Shown in pieces: positions 32,785-38,546 of a DNA stretch of 38,546 bases. This stretch comes from Chitinophagaceae bacterium (GTDB lineage Bacteria; Bacteroidota; Bacteroidia; Chitinophagales; UBA10324): NCBI GenBank assembly GCA_947474435.1, contig CANJII010000008.1:64139-102684 (forward strand). The letters are read 5' to 3'. The notes under the pieces are model-generated. The model made no database searches, had not been told where the DNA came from, and saw only the letters and a list, made by a program, of their open reading frames with translations. How positions within the stretch are numbered: the stretch's first letter is position 1; every line of letters starts with the position of its first letter. A program made the translations under genes and the position numbers.

Positions 32785-32964
32785 ATGCCACAAACACTTT
32801 TTAATCCAATAGAATCTTCAACAGAAAGATTTAGTGAGGTAAATAAAAAAAGAAGTTACATCTCACGAGTTATGAATGCTTATGGCAAAATTGAAATGAC
32901 CATTTTCTTTGTGCTTTTTATAGCTATAGTTGTGCTGGTTGTGGCGCATAATTTTGTTGATTGA
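32785..32964 (+). CDS. Candidate small membrane protein (59 aa)
   Basis: The ATG at 32785 starts a polar, basic N-terminal half (about 36 residues, with KKRSYISRVMNAYGK) followed by one strong membrane segment (MTIFFVLFIAIVVLVVA) and a 5-residue tail. This is a tail-anchored-like bitopic layout with a positive-inside N-terminus. It probably forms a unit with the 57-aa gene upstream. It sits exactly where a sugar permease would be expected beside XylG, but it is on the opposite strand and far too small to be one. The function is unknown. Confidence 0.55.
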   Translation: MPQTLFNPIESSTERFSEVNKKRSYISRVMNAYGKIEMTIFFVLFIAIVVLVVAHNFVD

Positions 32965-32994
32965 ACAATTTACAAAACAATATTTATTAATTCT

Positions 32995-34527
32995 TCAGGT
33001 TACCAATTGATGAGCGGCATTCATTAGTTCTTCTTGTGATGCTCCACTTTGAAATTCTCCCGATATTTTTCCTTCATGCATTACAACAATGCGATGGCTC
33101 ATACCAATTACTTCCTGCAAATCTGATGACACCATAATTATTGTCAAACCATCATTTACCAAATGATTCATTAATTCATAAATTTCAGTTCGTGCGCCAA
33201 TATCAATTCCGCGGGTGGGTTCATCTAATAAAAGCAATTTCGGTGCAGCCATTAAACATTTTCCAATCACTGTTTTCTGTTGATTTCCTCCTGATAAATT
33301 TTGAAGTGATTGTTCAACGGAGTTTGTTTTTATAGAAAGTTTCTGAATAGATTCCAGTGTTTGTTTCAATTCTTTTCCGGAAGAAAGAATTCCATTTGAA
33401 GAAATATTTTTCAGTGTTGAAAGATTCAAATTGAAGCGAATGCTTTCAGGTAAAACCAAACCCAATCGTTTGCGGTCTTCACTCACCATTACAATTCCAT
33501 TGGCAATGGCATCGGCAGGTGAATTGAATTTCACCAATGATTGATTGAAGAAAAATTCTCCTTCGCGTTTTCCATTCCATGCACAGGCAATTCCCATCAG
33601 TAGTTCGGTGCGACCACTCCCCATTAAACCAGCAATGCCAAGTATTTCTCCTTTATAAACTTTCAGATTGACTGATTCAATTTTCTTTTTGTTGTATGAA
33701 TCGGAGAGCGAAAAATTTTTCAACTCCAATACTATTTCAACAATGTCTTTTATGTTTTGGTCAAGTGAATGATTTAAAATATTTTTTGGAAACAACTCTT
33801 TTATTTCTCTTCCAACCATTAATTTAATTATTTCATTAACAGAAATTTCTTTCAAAATTTTAGTTGCAATAAATTTTCCATCGCGAAGCACAGTCACTCT
33901 TTTGCAAAGTAATTTTATTTCGTGTAACCGATGACTAATGTATATAATGGTTACCCCATTCAGCTGTAACTCACGAAGCAGATTAAATAATTTTTCAACT
34001 TCAGTTTCTGTTAAGGCAGTTGTTGGTTCATCCAAAATCAGAAGCCGCGCATTTTTATTTAATGCTTTTGCAATCTCCACCAATTGTTGTTCGCCAATGC
34101 CCAATTCACTCACTTCTGTTTCAGGCGAAATGGTTAAGCCAATCTGTTCCAGTATTTTTTTTGAGGCAGAATGAATTTTATGTTGTTGAATAATTCCAAG
34201 CTGTGAAATTTCCTTTCCAAGAAAAATATTTTCGGCCACACTCATTGATTTCACCAATGAAAGTTCCTGATGAATAACGACTACTCCAGCTGCTTCTGCT
34301 TCATGAATATTTTTAAAATGAATTTCATTTCCATCTATAAAAAAATGGCCCTCATAATTTCCATAGGAATAAACGCCGCTCAGAATTTTTATCAGCGTTG
34401 ATTTTCCTGCACCATTCTCGCCACAAACTGCATGAATTTCTCCATGCTCAATAGCAAAAGAAATTCCGTTCAGCGCATGAACACCGCCAAACTGTTTGCT
34501 TACATTTTTTATTTCCAGAAAACTCAT
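32995..34527 (-). CDS. Sugar ABC transporter ATP-binding protein, XylG/RbsA-like (two ATPase domains)
   Basis: This is the cytoplasmic ATPase of a carbohydrate uptake (CUT2) transporter. Domain 1: Walker A GENGAGKSTL near residue 36, signature LGIGEQQLVEIAKAL and Walker B LLILDEPTTAL. Domain 2 has the degenerate Walker A of this family (GLMGSGRTELL), signature LSGGNQQKTVIGKCL and LLLLDEPTRGIDIGA. At 510 aa it is complete. Its ATG overlaps the stop of the upstream binding-protein gene by 4 bp (ATGA), so translation is coupled. No permease gene follows downstream: the next 30 bp lead to a convergent small gene. Xylose is the likeliest sugar from the partner, but this is inferred. Confidence 0.93.
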   Translation of the reverse strand: MSFLEIKNVSKQFGGVHALNGISFAIEHGEIHAVCGENGAGKSTLIKILSGVYSYGNYEGHFFIDGNEIHFKNIHEAEAAGVVVIHQELSLVKSMSVAENIFLGKEISQLGIIQQHKIHSASKKILEQIGLTISPETEVSELGIGEQQLVEIAKALNKNARLLILDEPTTALTETEVEKLFNLLRELQLNGVTIIYISHRLHEIKLLCKRVTVLRDGKFIATKILKEISVNEIIKLMVGREIKELFPKNILNHSLDQNIKDIVEIVLELKNFSLSDSYNKKKIESVNLKVYKGEILGIAGLMGSGRTELLMGIACAWNGKREGEFFFNQSLVKFNSPADAIANGIVMVSEDRKRLGLVLPESIRFNLNLSTLKNISSNGILSSGKELKQTLESIQKLSIKTNSVEQSLQNLSGGNQQKTVIGKCLMAAPKLLLLDEPTRGIDIGARTEIYELMNHLVNDGLTIIMVSSDLQEVIGMSHRIVVMHEGKISGEFQSGASQEELMNAAHQLVT

Positions 34528-35531
34528 TTGTTGTAAATCTCTTTTTCAGTATGATAACCATCTTTTACAACTGTTTCCATCATTTTCGTTTTATCAACCG
34601 TAACCGGATCAATCAAAATGCTTGGAATATCTTTTTTTCCATTCGGTACAATTTTATAAGCTTCACTCACGACCTCATTTCTTATAATTTGTAATGCCGC
34701 AACTGCTGCAGCTTCAGCCATCAACTTCAGCGGCTTGTAAACAGTCATTGATTGAGTACCTGTAATTACCCTGATGCAGGCAGAGAGTTCGGCATCTTGT
34801 CCGCTCACTAAAACTTTTCCATCGAGTTTCTGTTCCTGCAATGCCTGAATGGCTCCGCTTGCTGTTCCATCATTGCTGGCAACAATTGCAGTAATGTTTT
34901 TTTCTTTCGTGAGTGCATTCTCAACATGCTTCATGGCTTCCATCGGTTGCCAATCAGCAGCCCATTGGTCGGCAATAATTTTTATTAAACCGGAATCAAT
35001 ATATGGTTGCAAAATTTTCATTTGACCTTTATGATAAAGCAATGCATTATTATCGGTTGGTGAACCACCAATGAGAATATAATTTCCATGCGGCGCTTTG
35101 CTAACTAAATATTCGGCCTGCATTTCACCAATCCGTTCATTATCGAACGACACATATAAATCCAAATCACAATCGCGAATCATTCTGTCATATGCAATTA
35201 CGCGAATGCCATGCTTGTGTGCATTGTCAACTATAGTTGAAGCAATTTTTCCATTGTGCGGAACCACCACCAATACATCGGCTCCGCGTGCAATCATGTT
35301 TTCAGCCTGAGCAATTTGTAATTCATCGTTTCCGTTACAGGCCTGCACCAATACTTCGCACCCAAGCGCCTGAGCTTTAGAAACAAAATAATCGCGATCG
35401 TGTTGCCACCGTTCTTCTTTCAGAGTTTCTAATAAAAAACCAATAACCGGCTTTGATTTTTTTTCAGTTGAATTACAAGAACACAGAATAATTAAACTTG
35501 AAAGGAAGAAGTAGAAATGTTTTTTGCTCAT
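34524..35531 (-). CDS. XylF-like sugar-binding lipoprotein
   Basis: A solute-binding component of the same ABC system, and a type I periplasmic binding protein (LacI-like fold). It has a signal peptide with lipobox ILCSC (Cys19), a KPVIGFLLETLKEERWQHDRDYF opening typical of D-xylose-binding proteins, IARGADVLVVVPHNG, and VIAYDRMIRDCDLDLYVSFDN. GGSPTDNNALLYHKGQM, IVASNDGTASGAIQAL and VSGQDAELSACIRVITGTQSMTVYKPL follow. Strong similarity in layout to XylF supports xylose, yet the ligand is not proven. It is a lipoprotein rather than free periplasmic. It is first of the two-gene unit, overlapping the ATPase gene by 4 bp. Confidence 0.92.
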   Translation of the reverse strand: MSKKHFYFFLSSLIILCSCNSTEKKSKPVIGFLLETLKEERWQHDRDYFVSKAQALGCEVLVQACNGNDELQIAQAENMIARGADVLVVVPHNGKIASTIVDNAHKHGIRVIAYDRMIRDCDLDLYVSFDNERIGEMQAEYLVSKAPHGNYILIGGSPTDNNALLYHKGQMKILQPYIDSGLIKIIADQWAADWQPMEAMKHVENALTKEKNITAIVASNDGTASGAIQALQEQKLDGKVLVSGQDAELSACIRVITGTQSMTVYKPLKLMAEAAAVAALQIIRNEVVSEAYKIVPNGKKDIPSILIDPVTVDKTKMMETVVKDGYHTEKEIYNK

Positions 35532-35588
35532 GGATTTTCAAAGCTGAAAAATAACATCAGAACAAAGTGAAAACGATTTCAATATTGA

Positions 35589-35619
35589 TTTGCATAAGTG
35601 ACTTGTGAAATTATCTTTG
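35589..35619 (+). promoter_or_regulatory. Canonical Bacteroidota promoter of the tRNA-Lys gene
   Basis: TTTG (35589-35592), 19-bp spacer, TATCTTTG (35612-35619): a perfect match to the -33/-7 consensus. The tRNA begins 50 bp downstream. A GCGCTCC/GGAGCGC inverted repeat (35619-35625 and 35659-35665) spans most of the leader. Confidence 0.82.
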
Positions 35620-35669
35620 CGCTCCGCAAAAACAAAGATTGATTTTTCGATTGATGTTGGAGCGCTGAT

Positions 35670-35742
35670 GATTCCGTAGCTCAGCTGGTAGAGCATAACA
35701 CTTTTAATGTTGGGGTCTTGGGTTCGAATCCCAACGGGATCA
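35670..35742 (+). tRNA. tRNA-Lys (anticodon TTT)
   Basis: A 73-nt cloverleaf. The acceptor stem GATTCCG pairs with CGGGATC (one G-T pair). The D arm is GCTC-AGCTGGTA-GAGC. The anticodon arm is TAACA-CTTTTAA-TGTTG with anticodon TTT. A 5-nt variable loop follows, then the T arm TTGGG-TTCGAAT-CCCAA. Discriminator base A. The 3' CCA is not fully encoded (CC then T), so it is added after transcription. The segment directly downstream contains accessory genes, and tRNA 3' ends are common integration sites. Confidence 0.97.
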
Positions 35743-35756
35743 CCTCCTAATTTATG

Positions 35757-35795
35757 AAAGCCTTGATGTCATTGCACTTCAAGGCTTTTTTATTT
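35757..35795 (+). terminator. Terminator of the tRNA-Lys transcript
   Basis: AAAGCCTTGA (35757-35766) pairs perfectly with TCAAGGCTTT (35779-35788), with a 12-nt loop and a T-run. It starts 15 bp after the tRNA. Confidence 0.9.
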
Positions 35796-35800
35796 TGCCT

Positions 35801-35824
35801 ACATACACTTTTACATACACTTTT
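35801..35824. repeat. Exact tandem direct repeat, 2 x 12 bp
   Basis: ACATACACTTTT occurs twice back to back at 35801 and 35813, immediately after the tRNA terminator and before the excisionase-like gene. It could be an arm-type binding site for an integrase or excisionase, or a trace of replication slippage. Confidence 0.7.
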
Positions 35825-35887
35825 GATTTTTTCAGAAGTGCAATGCATACTTTCCAATTGTTTATATTGAGGGAAAGCATTTGCAGG

Positions 35888-36196
35888 ATGAACGATACAC
35901 ATAAACCACTTTACTCTCTTTCAGTCAACGAATTTGTACAACTTCTAAATAAAACAGTGGCTGAAGCATTAATTCAAATTCCAAAAGAGACCAAAAATTC
36001 AGATGATACTGGTGTAACAGTTAACATAAAGGAACTGGCTGAAATGTTCCATTGCTCAGAAGTCACAATTTTTAATCACAGAAAAAAAGGTTGGTTGCCA
36101 CGCCCTTATCAAATGGGAAGAAAATTAGTTTGGGATAAAGCAGAAATACTTGAATTTCTCAAAACACCTGTTAATAGAAGGAAGGTGAAAATTTAA
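35888..36196 (+). CDS. Helix-turn-helix (excisionase/AlpA-like) DNA-binding protein (102 aa)
   Basis: A small DNA-binding protein. The C-terminal half has the MerR/excisionase-type winged helix: VNIKELAEMFHCSEVTIFNHRKKGWLPRPY, then MGRKLVWDKAEILEFLKTP. This matches the topology used by Xis and AlpA factors that direct integrase or prophage excision. The N-terminal 45 residues (LYSLSVNEFVQLLNKTVAEAL) look like a helical dimerisation or partner segment common in Bacteroidota HTH genes. The start is taken at the ATG at 35888; longer in-frame extensions run through the direct repeats and lack a convincing start. It stands right after tRNA-Lys, with no integrase gene seen in the window. It likely belongs to an integrated element. 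Confidence 0.75.
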   Translation: MNDTHKPLYSLSVNEFVQLLNKTVAEALIQIPKETKNSDDTGVTVNIKELAEMFHCSEVTIFNHRKKGWLPRPYQMGRKLVWDKAEILEFLKTPVNRRKVKI

Positions 36197-36278
36197 TTCG
36201 TGAACAATTTTCTAAATCCACCCAAGATTATTATCTCGTTTCATCAAATTTTATCAAGCCTCATTTAGGTAAAACTAT

Positions 36279-36644
36279 CTAAACAGGTATTTTTAATATT
36301 TCCATTTCATTTATTTTGGGCGGATAAGGGAATAAAACATCGAATAAAAGATCTATGGAATTCTGAATGCGGTTAATATTTGTTTTTGTTTCGGATACTA
36401 ATTTTGTTTCAACCTTTATTTTTTGAAACTCAAATATTGCGAATTCAAGAAGCTGTCCGATTTCCGTATATTCTACATATAATAAAATTTTGCTGAAGGA
36501 TTTTGACACTTTAAATTTTAATTCATCAATGCATAATTTTATTTCTTTAATTAAATATTCAAGGTATCTAACTTTTAATTCAAAATTCTTTTTTTCAACA
36601 AAGTATATACTGGCGGCTAATTTAGGCACATCAAAATCTTTCAT
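36279..36644 (-). CDS. Hypothetical accessory protein, helical (121 aa)
   Basis: I do not recognise it. The sequence is Lys/Glu/Leu/Ile-rich with long amphipathic stretches (residues about 15-60 and 62-105) that suggest a helical bundle or coiled coil. It has no signal peptide or membrane segment. The ATG at 36644 is the first start. It is oriented opposite to the surrounding accessory genes and 102 bp from the divergent 85-aa gene. AT-rich and orphan-like, in keeping with mobile DNA. Confidence 0.6.
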   Translation of the reverse strand: MKDFDVPKLAASIYFVEKKNFELKVRYLEYLIKEIKLCIDELKFKVSKSFSKILLYVEYTEIGQLLEFAIFEFQKIKVETKLVSETKTNINRIQNSIDLLFDVLFPYPPKINEMEILKIPV

Positions 36645-36746
36645 TTTATCAGGTTTTATTTTTCATTTATATATCTGAATACCTTCTCAGCATTTCATTT
36701 TATAAAAATATTTCCATGAAAGATTTGCGTCTATACTCGCTGACAA

Positions 36747-37004
36747 ATGCAGATCATGATTGACATCAAAAAAGGTAAGCTCATCATAACAATCAAGCGT
36801 GAGTCACCTGAGAAATTCCTTATTCAACTTAATCAGTCGTTACTCAGTTCAGTGCAACGGATGGCAAACAGTGAGGCAGTCTTTAATGATCCCGATACAA
36901 TATCTGACATGGATATTTTTATTGAAATGCACAAAGAACTTTCCCTTTCTTTGATACAATTAGAAAAGGTTTTTCCGAAAGACAAAATTAAATTAAGTGA
37001 ATAG
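36747..37004 (+). CDS. Hypothetical accessory protein (85 aa)
   Basis: Unrecognised. The N-terminus begins with beta-like alternating residues (IDIKKGKLIITIKRE), followed by two helices with Leu/Gln repeats (FLIQLNQSLLSSVQRMA and MHKELSLSLIQLEKVF) and an acidic tail. It is small and soluble. ATG at 36747; a second ATG three codons on is possible. It overlaps the next gene by 8 bp, so they are translationally coupled and may encode interacting proteins (inferred). Confidence 0.6.
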   Translation: MQIMIDIKKGKLIITIKRESPEKFLIQLNQSLLSSVQRMANSEAVFNDPDTISDMDIFIEMHKELSLSLIQLEKVFPKDKIKLSE

Positions 37005-37551
37005 CAGAACAGTTTTCTTAATCATCGAAAATTCAGAAGTGAAATTCTATACCGATGGATTTTACTTTAATCATTTAGATAAATTCATTTCTGTAGATGA
37101 GGCGCTCGATATTTTATTATTTGTGCGTGGTGATAAAAATGCAAACTGCGTTTTCATTGATAATGAACAATGCTCACCTGAATTGGAAGAGTTTAAAAAC
37201 CCTATTACACTTAAAAGGTTGAATGAATTTATCAGTGAAGAATTTCATGTTGAAGAATTCAAGTTTAAACTGAGCAATGGAATTAAAGTAAGTCAACCAA
37301 TGTGGGATGATTTATTATTTGTCGGTGCATTAAACAATCTTAATCAAATTGAAGATGTTATGATAAAGTCAGGACTATCATCTGACAATATTTTATTTAT
37401 TAAATCTAATTCAGGTAAAATTATCCAAATTGACAACGACGGAATCCCAATTTTAAAAACTGATTTTAAAAATTTGGATGAATACTTTGAGTATAAGTAT
37501 GAAAAAGTTAATGCAGAGATGATTGCTCTGATAACTCAAAATGAAATTTAA
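36997..37551 (+). CDS. Hypothetical accessory protein (184 aa), GTG start overlapping the previous gene
   Basis: Unrecognised. An in-frame stop codon lies directly before the GTG at 36997 and no other Met occurs for about 100 residues, so the GTG start is well supported; it overlaps the 85-aa gene by 8 bp. The protein is acidic and mixed alpha/beta (RTVFLIIENSEVKFYTDGFY, LKRLNEFISEEFHVEEFKF), with a conserved-looking core PMWDDLLFVGALNNLNQIED. No membrane segment or known catalytic motif. The two-gene arrangement with small partner first resembles toxin-antitoxin or paired phage/ICE genes, but nothing specific supports that. Confidence 0.62.
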   Translation: MNSRTVFLIIENSEVKFYTDGFYFNHLDKFISVDEALDILLFVRGDKNANCVFIDNEQCSPELEEFKNPITLKRLNEFISEEFHVEEFKFKLSNGIKVSQPMWDDLLFVGALNNLNQIEDVMIKSGLSSDNILFIKSNSGKIIQIDNDGIPILKTDFKNLDEYFEYKYEKVNAEMIALITQNEI

Positions 37552-37560
37552 CAACTAAGG

Positions 37561-37818
37561 TTATTTCGGTAACTTGAAGTTGAACATTTCATTGGGTTGC
37601 ATATCGAGTGTTCGCATTAATACAAAAATTGTACTTAGCGATGGATTGATTTTCACCGTTTCGATTCTTGCAATCTGACTTAGGGTGATACCGGATTCAT
37701 CCGATAGTTTTTCTTGTGTATATCCTTTGTCCTTCCTTACTTTTTTCAACTGAGTAGCAAAAGCAGCGAGTCCTTTTTCATCAAAGATGGTAACTCGTTT
37801 ATACTGCTTCCTTTTCAT
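37561..37818 (-). CDS. XRE-family helix-turn-helix regulator (85 aa)
   Basis: A Cro/C1-type repressor. The HTH_3 domain covers residues about 20-80: QLKKVRKDKGYTQEKLSDESGITLSQIARIE with the recognition helix, then INPSLSTIFVLMRTLDM. The N-terminal 20 residues are basic and polar. Regulators of this size usually control a mobile-element switch or their own promoter. An imperfect palindrome at 37852-37869, 34 bp upstream of its ATG, may be the operator. It converges on the 184-aa gene, whose stop is 9 bp away, and diverges from the truncated lipoprotein gene. Confidence 0.88.
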   Translation of the reverse strand: MKRKQYKRVTIFDEKGLAAFATQLKKVRKDKGYTQEKLSDESGITLSQIARIETVKINPSLSTIFVLMRTLDMQPNEMFNFKLPK

Positions 37819-37851
37819 GATGGAAAAGTCAGTAGTCAGTTAGAATAAAAT

Positions 37852-37869
37852 TATAGCGTATATGCTATA
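37852..37869. promoter_or_regulatory. Candidate operator for the XRE regulator
   Basis: TATAGC and GCTATA arms with a 6-bp spacer in the 137-bp divergent region between the XRE gene and the lipoprotein gene. Size and position fit a HTH dimer site. Confidence 0.45.
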
Positions 37870-37955
37870 TTATGAGTTCGACAGTTACTTTCACCTGATT
37901 ATTTTTTCGCATTTAAAATCATTTAAGAAATTCTCAACTATTTAAAAACAAGATT

Positions 37956-38398
37956 ATGAAATACCCCTTTATTCATTTGCTTTTTCTCTTAGTGTTTATG
38001 TTTTCGTGTAATACCAATCCTTCAAATAAAAAACTAACCGATACAAATAATAATCCTTCGTCTGACAATGAACCTGTTAATATTAATGAACAACAGAAGC
38101 CGACAATAATGGTAATTCCATCCGACGCATTGCTTAACAGACTTGAATGTCTTACACAAATTGATAATCAAGGTTCACCTTCATATATCCGGGATTATCA
38201 AAAAGCATTTATTGAAGAGAGTGATTTAAAATTTGCCATAGCCGAAATTCAATCTCAGTTTGTAAAGGCTGGATTTCCGTTGGAAGATTTAGAGCAAACA
38301 TTGAAATCTATCCAAGACAATAATGCAGTCGATAATGTTGATGGCAAACAAAAAGATGCAAAGACTTTGCTACTTAATACTGCAAGACCTGATATAAT
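37956..38398 (+). pseudogene. DUF6175-like lipoprotein gene, 3' end removed by an IS21-family insertion
   Basis: The frame opens with a signal peptide and lipobox (LVFMFSC, Cys18), then an Asn/Pro-rich linker. The body resembles the N-terminal part of DUF6175 proteins as I recall them: KPTIMVIPSDA near residue 49, DYQKAFIEESDL, GFPLEDLEQTLKSIQ and NTARPDII. In that family the domain continues far beyond the DII motif. Here similarity stops at about nt 38398, and the remaining frame to 38438 is read out of the IS end. So the gene is truncated and likely non-functional unless a shortened form is used. The family name is from memory and moderately sure; the truncation is well supported by the repeats that follow. 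Confidence 0.65.
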
Positions 38399-38546
38399 TG
38401 GAAAATCCGGTGATACTGACCACCTGAAACCGATTTAAACTGACCACTGAAAACCGGAGCAAACTGACCAGCAGAATCCGGTTCAAACTGACCACCCTTT
38501 TTAACATGTTGTGTGTGTAAGATTCTGTCATAGGCGACGGCAAGGG
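38399..38546. mobile_element. End of an IS21-family insertion sequence (runs off window)
   Basis: From about 38399 (a TG dinucleotide, as expected for an IS21 terminus) the DNA changes to GC-richer sequence. It contains regularly spaced ACTGACCA motifs, the hallmark of IS21-type multiple terminal repeats bound by the IstA transposase. No istA or istB coding sequence is reached before the window ends at 38546, so orientation is unresolved. The exact boundary could be anywhere from about 38399 to 38411. Confidence 0.72.
38415..38494. repeat. Four ACTGACCA motifs at exact 24-bp spacing (IS21-type terminal repeats)
   Basis: ACTGACCA begins at 38415, 38439, 38463 and 38487. Between copies, CCGG or CCGA sits 15 bp into each unit (38430, 38454, 38478). 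A further CCGG at 38407 marks a partial outermost unit. Confidence 0.93.

Noticed and set aside
32965-32994. Remnant of a sugar permease downstream of the XylG-like gene
   Set aside because: Only 30 bp separate the stop codon from a convergent small gene, and no hydrophobic permease-like frame exists on the minus strand there.
35619-35665. GCGCTCC/GGAGCGC inverted repeat before tRNA-Lys as a riboswitch or T-box
   Set aside because: It overlaps the promoter end and directly precedes a tRNA, with no T-box sequence or downstream coding gene; more likely a precursor stem or chance pairing.
35795-35887. N-terminal extension of the excisionase-like protein through the direct repeats
   Set aside because: The extra residues are encoded by the tandem repeat and terminator edge and lack a supported start; the ATG at 35888 matches the usual domain size.
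35720-38546. Second att copy (duplicate of the tRNA 3' end) that would close the island
   Set aside because: No copy of the TTCGAATCCCAA segment was seen downstream in the window; the boundary must be outside or lost.

Overview
This is an AT-rich stretch of a Bacteroidota chromosome, probably a gliding or environmental lineage near Chitinophagales, Sphingobacteriales or Flavobacteriales. Evidence: three proteins end in type IX secretion (T9SS) type A sorting domains with an xYPNP start; there are HmuY hemophores beside a TonB receptor, GEVED and BNR-associated domains, and a Bacteroidota-type LuxC/ferredoxin pair. Promoters look like TTTG-N19-TAnnTTTG, and Shine-Dalgarno sequences are not evident. 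Several genes use GTG or TTG starts.

Layout. 1-4.3 kb: 3' end of a P-type cation ATPase, converging on a conserved hypothetical gene, a small lipoprotein and proS. 4.4-9.7 kb: an unusual Tyr-rich then Gln/Asn-rich lipoprotein, a FadL/OmpP1-like porin and a T9SS-exported arylsulfotransferase-like protein. 9.8-13.7 kb: a long UbiD-family decarboxylase, then a PhoB/PhoR-like two-component pair. 13.8-18.4 kb: a heme-uptake operon in which a T9SS-exported HmuY, a TonB-dependent receptor with the FRAP/NPDL heme-receptor signature and a lipoprotein HmuY lie within about 20 bp of each other. 18.4-22 kb (minus strand): a KirBac potassium channel, a PepSY-like secreted protein and gyrB. 22.2-29.6 kb: a DUF4468-like protein, a peptidase E homologue, a 30-residue membrane peptide and an 1873-residue multidomain T9SS surface protein. 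29.6-32.4 kb: a LuxC-family acyl-CoA reductase divergent from a dicluster ferredoxin, then an MFS transporter. 32.5-35.5 kb: two very small genes and a XylF/XylG-type sugar ABC pair with no permease. 35.6-38.5 kb: tRNA-Lys(TTT) followed by an accessory segment with an excisionase-like HTH gene, unknown genes, an XRE repressor, and a lipoprotein gene cut by an IS21-family end that runs off the window.

The most unusual feature is a family of short degenerate arrays with an exact 7-bp period. They lie downstream of the porin gene, before, inside and after the ubiD gene, and on both sides of and across the start and signal-peptide codons of the PepSY-like gene. They are not CRISPRs, coding repeats or simple microsatellites. 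The second main point is the three-gene heme locus, whose two paralogous hemophores carry different surface-anchoring signals and whose promoter sits between the arms of an inverted repeat.

All functional calls come from reading motifs in the sequence; no database search was run.
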